Assembly (NCBI RefSeq): GCF_900590755.1
Contig: NZ_UUOC01000053.1
Span: forward strand, 310,001-374,000
DNA: 64,000 nucleotides
Reading direction: 5' to 3'
Source: Pseudomonas viridiflava
GTDB taxonomy: Bacteria > Pseudomonadota > Gammaproteobacteria > Pseudomonadales > Pseudomonadaceae
Shown: positions 17,649 to 27,039 of the stretch, piece after piece
Layout: each line of letters starts with the position of its first letter
How positions within the stretch are numbered: the first letter of the stretch is position 1
Position numbers and translations under genes: made by a program
Notes under the pieces: generated by a model
What the model saw: the letters and a program-made list of their open reading frames with translations, nothing else
Database searches by the model: none
Told to the model about the DNA's origin: nothing

Positions 17649-19463
17649 ATGAGCCTTGAAGTACTTTTATCTGATCTACGCCTGGACTCGGTGCGTGCAG
17701 CCTATGAGTCCGGCAGCGTCACGCCGCGTCAGCTGATCCTCGCTCTGCGGGAAAAAGCCGCCGCGTTGATCCCGGAATATCACCTGTTCATCTACTTGCT
17801 GAATCCTTCGGAGCTTGAGCCTTATCTGGTCGCACTGGAGGGCAGAGACATCAAGGATCTGCCTTTGTACGGCATCCCGTTTTCCATCAAGGACAACATT
17901 GATCTGGCCGGCATCCCGACTACTGCGGCCTGCGTGGCCTATTCGTACAAACCCAAACAGTCGGCAACCATCGTTGAGCAATTGCTGGCTCTGGGCGCAA
18001 TTCCCATGGGCAAGACCAACCTCGATCAATTTGCAACGGGCTTGAACGGCAGCCGCTCGCCTTTTGGCGCCTGCCCCAACAGTGTGCTCAAGGACTATCC
18101 GTCCGGCGGCTCCAGCTCCGGGTCGTCGTTGGCGGTAGCGCTGGGGGTCAGCAGTTTCTCTCTGGGCACCGACACCGCAGGTTCGGGCCGCGTGCCCGCC
18201 GCGCTGAACAATCTGGTGGGCATGAAGGCCAGCAAGGGTTTGATCTCCACGGCAGGCGTCGTCCCCGCCTGCCGCACGCTGGATTGCGTCACCACCTTCA
18301 CCGCCACCGCCAGGGAAGCCAGCCAGTTGCTGAGCCTGACCGCCCGACTCGACCCGCGCGACGAATACAGCCGCAGCAACCCGCTGTGGAACGACGCCTC
18401 GGCGTTCGGCACACCCCGGCCGTTCCGGTTTGGCGTGCCCCGCACTGAAGACCTGGAATACTTCGGCTGCACCCAGGGCCCCGGCCTGTTCGCTGAAGCC
18501 ATCGAGCGCCTGAAGGCAGTGGGCGGCGAAGCGGTGACGATTGACCTGTCGCCGTTCCTCGAAGCGGCCAGCCTGCTTTACAACGGCCCTTGGGTTGCCG
18601 AGCGCTACAGCGTTGCGGGCGAACTGATGCAGAGCAATCCTGAGGCTGTGTTGCCGGTGATCCGCGCGGTGCTGGCCAAAGCCCCGGCAGTGACCGGCGT
18701 CGAAACCTTCCAGGCGCAATATCGCCTGCAGCAACTCAAGGCGATCTGCGGCAAGGGATTGGAAGGCCTGGACTGCGTGGTCACACCGAGCATCCCCCGC
18801 CCGGTGACCAATGCCGAACTGGAAGCCGAACCTGTGTTGCGCAACTCGGAACTCGGCTACTACACCAACTTCGTCAACCTGCTGGATTACGCCGCCGTCG
18901 CCGTGCCCAGCGGGTTCATGGAAAACGGCCTGCCGTGGGGCGTGACGCTGTTTGGTCGGGCGTTCACCGATCAGTACTTGCTGAGCCTGGCCGACGCCCT
19001 GCAACGGGAAACCGGCCTGCCATTGATTGGCGGTCAGCAAAATGCACTAAGCAAGCCCGCTGGCGTGGCGCGCAATGACATGGCACGGGTGGTGGTCTGC
19101 GGCGCACACCTCGATGGTCTGGTGCTGAACTGGCAACTCAAACAACGCGGCGCAACGCTTGTGCAAAGCACGCAAAGCTCGCCTGATTACCAGCTTTATG
19201 CGCTGGCGGGCGGCCCGCCCTTTCGGCCAGGCATGGTGCGCGTCGACCAGGGCGGCGTCGCAATCGACGTGGAAGTCTGGGAACTGCCGAGCCGCGAACT
19301 GGGCTCGTTTCTCACCGGCATTCCTGCACCCCTCGGGCTGGGTAAAGTACAGCTGGCCGACGGCCGTTGGGAATGCGGTTTCATCTGTGAGGCGTATGGC
19401 CTGGAGGGCGCGGAAAATATCAGCCATCTGGGCGGCTGGCGGGCTTATTTGCAGAGCAGATAA
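17649..19463 (+). CDS. atzF: Allophanate hydrolase
   Basis: Amidase-signature enzyme of 604 aa that splits allophanate into two ammonia and two carbon dioxide. The Ser-cisSer-Lys triad is present: Lys81 in PFSIKDNIDLAG, Ser residues 155-157 in PSGGSSSGSSLA and Ser179 in TDTAGSGRVPAAL. A C-terminal domain of about 150 residues (from about 460, VVCGAHLDGLVLNWQL) is typical of AtzF-type allophanate hydrolases. It is the last gene of the guanidine operon and is followed by a strong terminator. Fits the final step: carboxyguanidine to allophanate to ammonia. Confidence 0.95.
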   Translation: MSLEVLLSDLRLDSVRAAYESGSVTPRQLILALREKAAALIPEYHLFIYLLNPSELEPYLVALEGRDIKDLPLYGIPFSIKDNIDLAGIPTTAACVAYSYKPKQSATIVEQLLALGAIPMGKTNLDQFATGLNGSRSPFGACPNSVLKDYPSGGSSSGSSLAVALGVSSFSLGTDTAGSGRVPAALNNLVGMKASKGLISTAGVVPACRTLDCVTTFTATAREASQLLSLTARLDPRDEYSRSNPLWNDASAFGTPRPFRFGVPRTEDLEYFGCTQGPGLFAEAIERLKAVGGEAVTIDLSPFLEAASLLYNGPWVAERYSVAGELMQSNPEAVLPVIRAVLAKAPAVTGVETFQAQYRLQQLKAICGKGLEGLDCVVTPSIPRPVTNAELEAEPVLRNSELGYYTNFVNLLDYAAVAVPSGFMENGLPWGVTLFGRAFTDQYLLSLADALQRETGLPLIGGQQNALSKPAGVARNDMARVVVCGAHLDGLVLNWQLKQRGATLVQSTQSSPDYQLYALAGGPPFRPGMVRVDQGGVAIDVEVWELPSRELGSFLTGIPAPLGLGKVQLADGRWECGFICEAYGLEGAENISHLGGWRAYLQSR

Positions 19464-19488
19464 ATAGTTAGCACAGGCAAAAAAACAC

Positions 19489-19530
19489 AGCCGACATAGT
19501 GAGCCTTCAACTCACTCTGTCGGCTTTTTT
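19489..19530 (+). terminator. Rho-independent terminator after the guanidine operon
   Basis: Stem AGCCGACA (19489-19496) with TGTCGGCT (19518-19525), extended by GTGAG/CTCAC in the inner stem, then six T. The T run ends at the base directly before the ATG assigned to the next gene. Confidence 0.9.
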
Positions 19531-22500
19531 ATGACTGATCACACCCCGCACACAGAAGCTCATCGAAAGCGCCTTCAGGCACTGACAAAAAGCCCCGGCT
19601 TCAAGCTCATCGCCCATTCCACCCTGCTGCTAAAAGCCAGCCAGATGGACATGGACTACCCGCCCCGACTGCGCGACTACGTTCGCGAACAGTTGAAGCA
19701 ACTGTTGAAGCAAGTCACCGGCAAAGCGCTGTCCCCGGACAAACTGAGCATTCGCTTCAACAGCGAGACCAACCCGCAAGTTGATGATCAGGGCAATGAG
19801 CGCTACTCACGTCGCATGACCCTGACCGATATCGGCATGCTGTCGTTCAACGGGCCGATGATGCACGGGCTCATGCAGCTCACCTTCGCAGACAAACCCC
19901 TGGATAAATCCACGCCAGGGCTGACCGCCAGATCAGCCCTGGAACTGATCATCAATGCCCGCTGGCCACTCGATTATCCGGCGATGATGGAAAACTTCTG
20001 GGCCAAACACCGCGACACTTATCGGGCGCTGGCCAAGCTGTCCTTTCTCGATGAACTGGCCAGGCACTATGAGCGTAAAGACATCAGTGGCGAAGGTTAC
20101 CAATTGGCCCTTGAGGCCGTGGGGCTTGAGGCTTTTCCGGAGTCAGGGCTTTGCCTGCACCTGGCGGTCAGAGGGACGTGGTCAACAGCGAGCATGCTGT
20201 CAATTGACGATCAACTCATACCCGAGACCTTTCAACTCCAGTCGAAAAACACTTCGCACTGCTTTATCCATACTCCTGGCGGCCGAGCCGCACCTGTGGA
20301 GTACATCAGCAATGAGCCACGGCGCATTACACAAAAACTCGTTGCCGCGCTGGACGCCGCCCGAGGCCAGCAAGAAGTGTCCGGGCGGGCGAGCCTGAGT
20401 GAAATCGAAGGTGATGTATTTACCGCCACTACGGCCGCGCAAGAAAGACGCTCGCTCCACTACCTTGAATCACAGGTTGGGCTTGGCCCGCAGCCAAACC
20501 CCTTCAGCATCATCGAAAGGGGCCTGAGCCTGCTCAGCGCGATGGATATATGGCAATCAGAGCCTGGCATCCTGCAAAAAATACCCACGCCATTGACCAC
20601 GGCAGCCGAGGTCATGGCCAAGGCTCTACAGGACAAACACGGCTGGAAACTGAATCCCGATCTGGTTTTCATTCGCTATCTAAGGGGCACATCCATCTCG
20701 CCGCTGGGCGATGCCCGGCACCCAACCGTCGACTTTCAGGTGCCGGACGAAAAACCCGTCAGCCTGAGCGAAGCGCTGGTGATCAACTATCGCGTCGCAG
20801 CGCCCGTCGGCTATATCGACCATGGCGGGCGCAGTGCCGTTTATCACGACAGCACCGCCCAAGGCGTATGGGAGAAAAATCAGGAACTGCCCATTGACCC
20901 GCACGCCATTGAAAACCTGGTCAGGACAATCAACTTTCTGGACCTGATGCACCGTCAGATCGATGAGTTCTGGGGGCAACACGAGGCGGTTATTGATGAA
21001 GCTTTGCAAGCGCACTTCATGAGTCAGGCGTTGCTGTGTTTCAAGCAGGGTATTTTGCAGCGCAGTGGGTTCGATCTGGTAGTTAGGGCGCTGGATCAAT
21101 TGAGCAATGTGCCTGAAGGCAAGCGTATCGAGTGGTCAATACCTGGCTTCTTTTTGCAGCACTCCATTTTCGAAGGACCGACCGCACAGTATTGCCCGAG
21201 CCTGCTGGTGCTCAGCTACCCCGGACGAACTCAGCGGGTGCTCTATCAGGCAGGGATGCTCAAGGCGTTCATCCAGTTCGCCAGCGAAGACGAACTCAAC
21301 CGCTACCTGCGTCATGCAGCGCGCAGTCAGATATGGCGAGAAGCGGTCCTCAGCTATGTCCCGATGCGGCATCAGCAGCGGCTTACTTATATTCTGAAAC
21401 TCTGGGCCGGTGAGCAGATGCCCAGCCAGCCGGTTTCCATGCTGCGCCCATGGACCGACGTCTTGCTCAATCAGGATGCCCGCAAAGCTTTGGCACACGA
21501 GCGTAGCGACCAGCGTTTTGCGGGGTCACCTTTTGCTCATATCCGCAAAATGCTCAGGCAGAACGGCCGCTGGGACGCCGATGACATCATCGTCACTGCG
21601 CAGGAAGTTTCTCTGCGGTACTGGACTCGCCAGCTTAGCCATCTGCAGTTTCTGCTCGCCCCCCTGTCCGTGCTGCTAACGCCCGCGCTGATCGCATCAC
21701 TGGCGGCCGAGCTTGGCATCACCACGTTGAACATCGCCTCGGCGAATCTGCCCGGCGCCCGGCACGAAGAAAAGCGCCAGGCCTTGCTCAGCCTGTTATC
21801 ACTGGCATTGCTGCAACGGCCGCGCACAATGCCGCGCCTGACTAACGCCCTGCGCAAACTGGCCATACCCGTGAAGCCGACGATACGCCCGGTGCTGGCC
21901 GCTGCGACGAACACCAAAAGCTTCGGCATCTGGCTCAGCCGTTCGATGCGCAATCGCAATACTCGTTTCGAGACGTTCTTCCACACCGACACCGTGCTCA
22001 AAAGCTGGAACATCCCCGGCCATATGGCGTTCTCGACCCTCACAGTCAAAGCCTGGAAGCTTCACCGGCAGTTCCTTCTGTGGACCGCAGAAGGCCGTCA
22101 GGCCCGTACGTTGGTGGTCAGCAGTCATGGCTATTTCCTGCCCTGGAGCAAAAAAGCCGTCATCCCCAACGGCACGGAACTGGGCGTCTATGCGCCCCAT
22201 GGCTTTGAATTGGTGGATCCGCGACTGCATCGAGTGGTCAGCAAGCAAGCGGTGCCGTTCGCCCGTCTCAACGCCCGGTACAACACGCTCGCCAATCCAC
22301 TGGACCAGCCTTATGAGTTGACCGAAAGACTACTGGCAGGCACGGCCCGACCCGGCATGATCAAAAACTACAGCCTGGCGAAATTCCAGACGCCCCAAGG
22401 CGAAAGCTACCGGGACATCAGCCATATTGTGCGCAACTCCAACCAATCGCCATTCATGAGCACCCTGCCGCCCAGCCCCATGGATGTCCTGACGGTCAGA

Positions 22501-22653
22501 AACCGCTTCGGCATGCCGCCCCCGACCCTTGAGCGACTGTTCGACGCGCTGTTTGAAACGGGCATTCACTACGACCGGATTCTGCTCGTGCATTGTCGCT
22601 GCTCGGCCTTCAAATCACTGCTTGGCATGGCGCCCGTCCATAGAGTGCCCTGA
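19531..22653 (+). CDS. DUF6543 / dermonecrotic-toxin-like protein
   Basis: Large protein of 1040 aa resembling the Pseudomonas DUF6543 family, often named dermonecrotic toxin domain proteins; the function of this member is unknown. No signal peptide or membrane segment is obvious. Recognisable stretches are PPRLRDYVREQLKQLLKQVT near the N terminus, SLLVLSYPGRTQRVLYQAG, a region with paired short motifs around 860-960 (HRVVSKQAVPFARLNARYN) and a C-terminal ILLVHCRCSAFKSLLGM. The ATG at 19531 touches a terminator and has no ribosome site of its own, so a start at 19645 or 19651 may be used. Many relatives are longer, so C-terminal truncation is possible. Confidence 0.7.
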   Translation: MTDHTPHTEAHRKRLQALTKSPGFKLIAHSTLLLKASQMDMDYPPRLRDYVREQLKQLLKQVTGKALSPDKLSIRFNSETNPQVDDQGNERYSRRMTLTDIGMLSFNGPMMHGLMQLTFADKPLDKSTPGLTARSALELIINARWPLDYPAMMENFWAKHRDTYRALAKLSFLDELARHYERKDISGEGYQLALEAVGLEAFPESGLCLHLAVRGTWSTASMLSIDDQLIPETFQLQSKNTSHCFIHTPGGRAAPVEYISNEPRRITQKLVAALDAARGQQEVSGRASLSEIEGDVFTATTAAQERRSLHYLESQVGLGPQPNPFSIIERGLSLLSAMDIWQSEPGILQKIPTPLTTAAEVMAKALQDKHGWKLNPDLVFIRYLRGTSISPLGDARHPTVDFQVPDEKPVSLSEALVINYRVAAPVGYIDHGGRSAVYHDSTAQGVWEKNQELPIDPHAIENLVRTINFLDLMHRQIDEFWGQHEAVIDEALQAHFMSQALLCFKQGILQRSGFDLVVRALDQLSNVPEGKRIEWSIPGFFLQHSIFEGPTAQYCPSLLVLSYPGRTQRVLYQAGMLKAFIQFASEDELNRYLRHAARSQIWREAVLSYVPMRHQQRLTYILKLWAGEQMPSQPVSMLRPWTDVLLNQDARKALAHERSDQRFAGSPFAHIRKMLRQNGRWDADDIIVTAQEVSLRYWTRQLSHLQFLLAPLSVLLTPALIASLAAELGITTLNIASANLPGARHEEKRQALLSLLSLALLQRPRTMPRLTNALRKLAIPVKPTIRPVLAAATNTKSFGIWLSRSMRNRNTRFETFFHTDTVLKSWNIPGHMAFSTLTVKAWKLHRQFLLWTAEGRQARTLVVSSHGYFLPWSKKAVIPNGTELGVYAPHGFELVDPRLHRVVSKQAVPFARLNARYNTLANPLDQPYELTERLLAGTARPGMIKNYSLAKFQTPQGESYRDISHIVRNSNQSPFMSTLPPSPMDVLTVRNRFGMPPPTLERLFDALFETGIHYDRILLVHCRCSAFKSLLGMAPVHRVP

Positions 22654-22728
22654 ACACAAAAACACATATTTCTTGATATCTCGGGTGTAAAAGCGTCGAA
22701 AAACAGGCAACATCCTGATAGCGCAACC

Positions 22729-22760
22729 AGTGGCGGCACGCTAGCATGCCGCCACTTTTC
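22729..22760 (+). terminator. Rho-independent terminator
   Basis: Perfect 10-bp stem AGTGGCGGCA / TGCCGCCACT with an 8-nt loop, followed by TTT. It ends the DUF6543 gene transcript and sits just before the diguanylate cyclase start. Confidence 0.75.
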
Positions 22761-22784
22761 GGATATTTTTTTAACGGACGTGTC

Positions 22785-24266
22785 ATGCCTTTTCGCACCC
22801 CGGCCTATTCGCAGCGCTCGTTGTTGCTGACGCTAATCATTGTGCTTGGCAGCGGTTTTCTGGCGACTTCACTGCTCAGCTATAACGCCTCGCGCACGGC
22901 CATTCGCGACAACATCATCAACACCGAGCTGCCGCTGACCTCCGATACGGTGTACTCGGAAATCCAGAAAGACCTGGTCCGTCCGGTACTGATTTCCTCG
23001 ATGATGGCTCGGGATACTTTCATGCGCGACTGGGTGGTTGACGGTGAACGCAACCCGACACAAATGACCCGCTATCTCAAAGAGGTCATGGACCATTACG
23101 GCGCCTTCACCTCGTTTTTCGTCTCCGATAACAGCCTGACGTATTACCAGGCCAAAGGCGTGCTGAAGAAAATCGACGCCCGCGAACCACGCGACGTCTG
23201 GTATTACCGGGTCCGGGACATGGAAGCGCCTTACGAGATCAACGTCGATCCGGACATGGCCAACAAAGACAACCTGACCTTCTTCATCAACTACAAAGTG
23301 TTCGACTACGACAACAAATTCATTGGCGCCACGGGCGTCGGTTTGACTGTTGACGCGGTAATCAAATTGATTGATCGCTATCAGCAGCGTTACGAGCGCA
23401 CCGTGTACTTCGTCGACGCCTTCGGGCGCATCGTGCTGACCGGCGCAGAAGGTGGTCCTGAAGGTGCTGCCATCGGTGATTCACTGAGCAACCTGCCGGC
23501 CATCGCTGACCTGATCAAGCAGATGCCCAAACCCCTCACTGGCACGTATGAATATCAGAGCAACGGTCATGGCCATTTTCTCAATGTGCGCTACATACCT
23601 GAACTGCACTGGTATCTGTTCGTTGAAAAACAGGAAGACTCGGCCCTGAGCAATGCGCGGCATTCGTTGTACCTGAACCTGCTGATCTGCCTGATCATCA
23701 CCCTGGTGGTGGTCTATCTGCTGCAACATCTGATAAACCGTTATCAGCAACGCATCGAGGCCCAGGCCACGCTGGACAGCCTGACCGGACTGCCCAATCG
23801 TCGCGGCTTCAACCTGCTGGCAGACAAGACACTCAAGGATGCTTCGCGGGACGCGAAACCGCTTTCGGCGATGCTGCTGGATCTGGACCACTTCAAGCAC
23901 CTGAACGACACCCGCGGGCATCTCGCGGGGGATGAAGTACTGGTGGGCTTCGCCGATGATCTGAAAAGCTGTTTGCGTCAGTCGGACATCGTTTGTCGCT
24001 GGGGTGGCGAAGAGTTCATCATCCTGCTCAAGGGCAGCGATAGCCAAAGTGCCCGACGCGTCGCCGAGAAAATCCGCCTGCTGGCCGAACAACACACTTA
24101 TGTGTTCAGCAACGAACCGCTGCAAGTGACCGTCAGCATCGGCCTGGCCGAACTGCAGCCCGACGACACCCTGCACAGCCTGATCGCCCGAGCCGACAGC
24201 GCGCTTTACCGCGCCAAGCAAAACGGCCGCAATCAGGTTTGCATCGAGGAACCGCTCCCGGCATGA
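22785..24266 (+). CDS. Diguanylate cyclase with periplasmic sensor
   Basis: Membrane-bound GGEEF protein of 493 aa that should make cyclic di-GMP from GTP. Membrane helices lie at about 11-33 and 296-317, bounding a periplasmic region with a Cache-like look (VYSEIQKDLVRPVLISSMMA). The GGDEF domain carries the active-site GGEEF (407-411) and an intact inhibitory RxxD site, RQSD (398-401), five residues before it. The ATG at 22785 was preferred over 22746, which lies inside the terminator hairpin. The gene overlaps the following small gene by ATGA. Confidence 0.9.
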   Translation: MPFRTPAYSQRSLLLTLIIVLGSGFLATSLLSYNASRTAIRDNIINTELPLTSDTVYSEIQKDLVRPVLISSMMARDTFMRDWVVDGERNPTQMTRYLKEVMDHYGAFTSFFVSDNSLTYYQAKGVLKKIDAREPRDVWYYRVRDMEAPYEINVDPDMANKDNLTFFINYKVFDYDNKFIGATGVGLTVDAVIKLIDRYQQRYERTVYFVDAFGRIVLTGAEGGPEGAAIGDSLSNLPAIADLIKQMPKPLTGTYEYQSNGHGHFLNVRYIPELHWYLFVEKQEDSALSNARHSLYLNLLICLIITLVVVYLLQHLINRYQQRIEAQATLDSLTGLPNRRGFNLLADKTLKDASRDAKPLSAMLLDLDHFKHLNDTRGHLAGDEVLVGFADDLKSCLRQSDIVCRWGGEEFIILLKGSDSQSARRVAEKIRLLAEQHTYVFSNEPLQVTVSIGLAELQPDDTLHSLIARADSALYRAKQNGRNQVCIEEPLPA

Positions 24267-24487
24267 GCACTGAATCGCCAAGCCCTGCCCTTTGTCCCGC
24301 CTGTGGTGCCAGCAACGACTGCACCCTGGCTGACCCAAGTACTGCGGACCAGGCCTGCTGGTGCTTTTCGGTGAGCATCGACCCGGCAATCATCCAGGCC
24401 CTGCCCGACGAGCTGCGCAACCAAACCTGCCTGTGCCCGCGGTGTGCGGGGGTCAATGATGTGCTTTCAGGCAAAAACAGTCCCTGA
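24263..24487 (+). CDS. Cysteine-rich CWC family protein
   Basis: Small protein of 74 aa with the CWC pattern: CPACG near the N terminus, ACWCF in the middle and CLCPRC toward the C terminus, so probably metal binding. Function unknown. Its ATG overlaps the diguanylate cyclase stop (ATGA), which indicates translational coupling. Confidence 0.85.
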   Translation: MSTESPSPALCPACGASNDCTLADPSTADQACWCFSVSIDPAIIQALPDELRNQTCLCPRCAGVNDVLSGKNSP

Positions 24488-24513
24488 GACGCTATGGATG
24501 TGTGCCTGCAACC

Positions 24514-24588
24514 CTGTAGGAGCTGCCGCAGGCTGCGAAGGGGATATTTCTGATACATCGCTTTCGCAGCCTTCGGCAGCTCCTACAG
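24514..24588. repeat. REPIN, CTGTAGGAGCTGCCGAAGGC family
   Basis: Inverted REP arms (CTGTAGGAGCTGCCGCAGGC on the left, complement on the right) spanning about 75 bp. This is the commonest REP family of the window (also 34146, 38852, 47268, 49166, 51212). Confidence 0.9.
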
Positions 24589-24651
24589 ATCGCCACCTGT
24601 GCATGATTCTATGTTGGCCTGCAAACTTACTCTGCGCCTGAACAGTAGCCA

Positions 24652-24677
24652 TCGCGGGCAAGCGCGCGCCTACGGAT
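24652..24677. repeat. Single REP arm, CATCGCGGGCAAGC family
   Basis: An isolated arm CATCGCGGGCAAGCGCGCGC of the same family as the array inside the carboxylase gene, without an inverse partner nearby. Confidence 0.7.
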
Positions 24678-24758
24678 CATCGGCACACGGAGGGGTTCGT
24701 GAAGCCTCCAGGGACCGAGTAACATATTCACCCTCCTTGCCCACTGATTACCCCTGCC

Positions 24759-25457
24759 ATGCGCCTCGACCGTTTCCTCAGCAACCTGCCGCGCTTCAAT
24801 CGCAAGGACGTGCGCCTTGCGCTGGTCGGCGGGCGGATCAAGGTGGACGGGCAAGTGGTAGGCAACCCGCATCACGACGTGCGCGAATTCAGCCGGGTGG
24901 AGTTTGATAGCGAGGTGCTGCAATCCGGGAAGCCCGCCCGCTACTTCATGCTGCACAAACCGCCCGGTTGCGTCAGCGCGACGTCTGACCCGCAGCACGC
25001 GACGGTCCTTGATCTGCTGCACGAACCGGACAAACACGAACTGCATATCGCCGGACGGCTGGATTTCAACACCACCGGGCTGATGCTGATCACCAATGAC
25101 GGCCAATGGTCGCGGCGTCTGACCCAGCCGCAAACCAAACTGCCAAAAGTCTATTACGTCGAAACCGAGCAACTGATCGACGAAAGGTACGTGGAGAAAT
25201 TCACCGAAGGTTTTTACTTCGCCTTCGAAGACCTGACCACCCAACCAGCGATTCTGACTCCGCGCGGTCCGCGTTGCGCACGTCTGAGTATCGTCGAAGG
25301 CCGCTACCATCAGATCAAGCGCATGTTCGGTTATTTCGACAATAAGGTGCTGCGCCTGCACCGCGAAAGCATAGGTCACCTGCGTTTGGACCCCACGCTA
25401 GAGCCCGGGCAGTACCGTGCGCTACAGGCCGCGGAAATCAACGGCGTTCAAGCCTGA
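24759..25457 (+). CDS. rsuA: 16S rRNA pseudouridine(516) synthase RsuA-type
   Basis: Pseudouridine synthase of 232 aa. An S4 RNA-binding domain fills about 1-58 (MRLDRFLSNL, GGRIKVDGQVV), followed by the catalytic domain with GRLDFNTTGLML and catalytic Asp102, the same number as in E. coli RsuA. Motif III RYHQIKRMFGYF is intact. Length fits RsuA. The S4 start and the RsuA-like length favour RsuA over RluB/RluE, but these families are close. Confidence 0.88.
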   Translation: MRLDRFLSNLPRFNRKDVRLALVGGRIKVDGQVVGNPHHDVREFSRVEFDSEVLQSGKPARYFMLHKPPGCVSATSDPQHATVLDLLHEPDKHELHIAGRLDFNTTGLMLITNDGQWSRRLTQPQTKLPKVYYVETEQLIDERYVEKFTEGFYFAFEDLTTQPAILTPRGPRCARLSIVEGRYHQIKRMFGYFDNKVLRLHRESIGHLRLDPTLEPGQYRALQAAEINGVQA

Positions 25458-25748
25458 GACGACCGCTCGGCAGAACAATTTCAGCAATGTACGAACGGCA
25501 CTTGCGGGCTGCCCGATCCCCTGCTTGAATCCAATCGTCGGTCCACATGTGACCGGCGAGTCATTTGTGCATTCTAAGAAACCTTTTGCCGGCCAGAGCA
25601 CACGCTCACGGCAAATTGCCCGCCAATAATAAAACCTGTCGGACAGATCGTTCGGATCGACAAGGGCCCCTTAAGGCAATGCCTACCTGTCACGAAACTC
25701 GTGCAATTTCGATTGCGCGCAAATCTGTTTACGCCAGGAGACATAGAT
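25458..25748. other. Upstream region of phaG
   Basis: 291 bp between rsuA and phaG without coding content. An inverted element CTGTCGGACAG (about 25637-25647) is the only visible symmetry; the phaG promoter probably lies here, but no sigma-factor match is clear to me. Confidence 0.45.
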
Positions 25749-26642
25749 ATGAGGCCAGAAATCGCTGTGCTCGATATACAGGGACAGTTTCGGGTTTACA
25801 CGGAGTTGTATCGCGCAGAAGCCGCTGAAAAGACCATCATCCTGGTCAACGGCTCGCTGGCCACTACTGCGTCATTTGCCCAGACGCTGCGCAACCTTCA
25901 CCCCCAATTCAACGTGGTGCTTTACGACCAGCCCTATGCGGGCAAGTCCAAGCCTCACAACCTCAACGAACGACCACTGACCAAGGAGCTGGAAGGCCAG
26001 ATCCTGCTGGAGCTGATCGACCACTTCAACGCCGAACATATCATGTCGTTCTCCTGGGGGGGTGCGGCGGCACTGGTTGCCCTTTCCCACCGGCCACAGC
26101 GGATTGAAAAGGCCGTCATAAGCTCTTTCTCCCCAGTGATCAACGAACCGATGCGCGACTACCTGGAACGCGGCGTCAGGCACCTCAGCGTCCATGATCG
26201 CTACGAGGTCAGCAATCTGGTCAACAGCACCATCGGCAAACACCTGCCGCCACTGTTCAAGCGCTTCAACCATCGCCACGTGAGCAGCCTGGACACCCAC
26301 GAATACGATCAGATGCACTTTCACATCAATGACGTGTTGAACCTCGACCCGCACAACTACCTGAGCACGGCGCAAAACATCAACGTGCCGGTGTTGTTCC
26401 TCAATGGCGAATGGGACGAATACACCAGCTCCGCCGATGCCAAGCTGTTTGCGCCGGTCGTGCAGAACAGTACGTTCAGCACCATTCAGAGCACCGGACA
26501 CTTTCTGGACATGGAACACAAGGCCGCCTGCCGCGACTCGCGTTTCGCCCTGATGGACTTCCTGACAACACAAACCCCGGCCCGCAACCGGTCAACCTAC
26601 CACTTCAAACAGGTGCAGACCGTACATGCATTCGCCCTGTGA
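25749..26642 (+). CDS. phaG: PhaG (R)-3-hydroxyacyl-ACP transacylase/thioesterase
   Basis: Alpha/beta hydrolase-fold protein of 297 aa that links fatty acid synthesis to medium-chain PHA by moving or releasing (R)-3-hydroxyacyl groups from ACP. The N terminus MRPEIAVLDIQGQFRVYTEL closely matches my memory of P. putida PhaG, and the RhlA/PhaG features are present: nucleophile Ser102 in FSWGGA, NGEWDEYT with the acid, GHFLDME with the His. The close relative RhlA makes HAA lipids, but no rhlB is adjacent, which favours PhaG. The ATG at 25749 follows CAGGAG. It is monocistronic; a tRNA follows. Confidence 0.88.
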   Translation: MRPEIAVLDIQGQFRVYTELYRAEAAEKTIILVNGSLATTASFAQTLRNLHPQFNVVLYDQPYAGKSKPHNLNERPLTKELEGQILLELIDHFNAEHIMSFSWGGAAALVALSHRPQRIEKAVISSFSPVINEPMRDYLERGVRHLSVHDRYEVSNLVNSTIGKHLPPLFKRFNHRHVSSLDTHEYDQMHFHINDVLNLDPHNYLSTAQNINVPVLFLNGEWDEYTSSADAKLFAPVVQNSTFSTIQSTGHFLDMEHKAACRDSRFALMDFLTTQTPARNRSTYHFKQVQTVHAFAL

Positions 26643-26812
26643 GCGTCGCGTTCGACCAGGCAAGCAAGACCCACTCGCCAGCGCAACACACACCACAACT
26701 GGCGAATGGGCCTGGTTCGAAATCCGGTACGTAGAGGGGAGTAAAAGCAGGGAAAAAGAAATTAGCGCTTCAATTCAGCGTGCCGTTCTGGTACAAAGTC
26801 AGCCGCTTCAGA

Positions 26813-26886
26813 GCGGGTGTAGTTTAGTGGTAAAACGAAAGCTTCCCAAGCTTTAGTTGAGGGTTCGATTCCCTCCACCCGCTCCA
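26813..26886 (+). tRNA. tRNA-Gly(CCC)
   Basis: 74 nt including an encoded CCA end (26884-26886). The acceptor stem GCGGGTG / CACCCGC pairs fully, the D-loop has GTGGTAA, the anticodon stem AAAGC/GCTTT encloses the loop TTCCCAA with anticodon CCC at 26845-26847, and the T-arm has GGTTCGATTCC. Closely matches the E. coli glyU pattern. Confidence 0.96.
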
Positions 26887-26956
26887 TTTATTCAAGCTTC
26901 AAAACCCCTCCTGTTTCATTCCGCCAGCAGCCATTGATGACCGCATCCCAATTTCT

Positions 26957-27039
26957 GTGGGAGCGAATTCATTCGCGAAGGCGTCCGCCTCGCAAACCGT
27001 CAGTGCCTGACACCCCCTTCGCGAATGAATCGCTCCCAC
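26957..27039. repeat. REPIN, GTGGGAGCGAATTCATTCGC family
   Basis: Inverted arms GTGGGAGCGAATTCATTCGC and the near-exact complement around a variable centre, 83 bp. The only pair of this family in the window. Confidence 0.85.
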
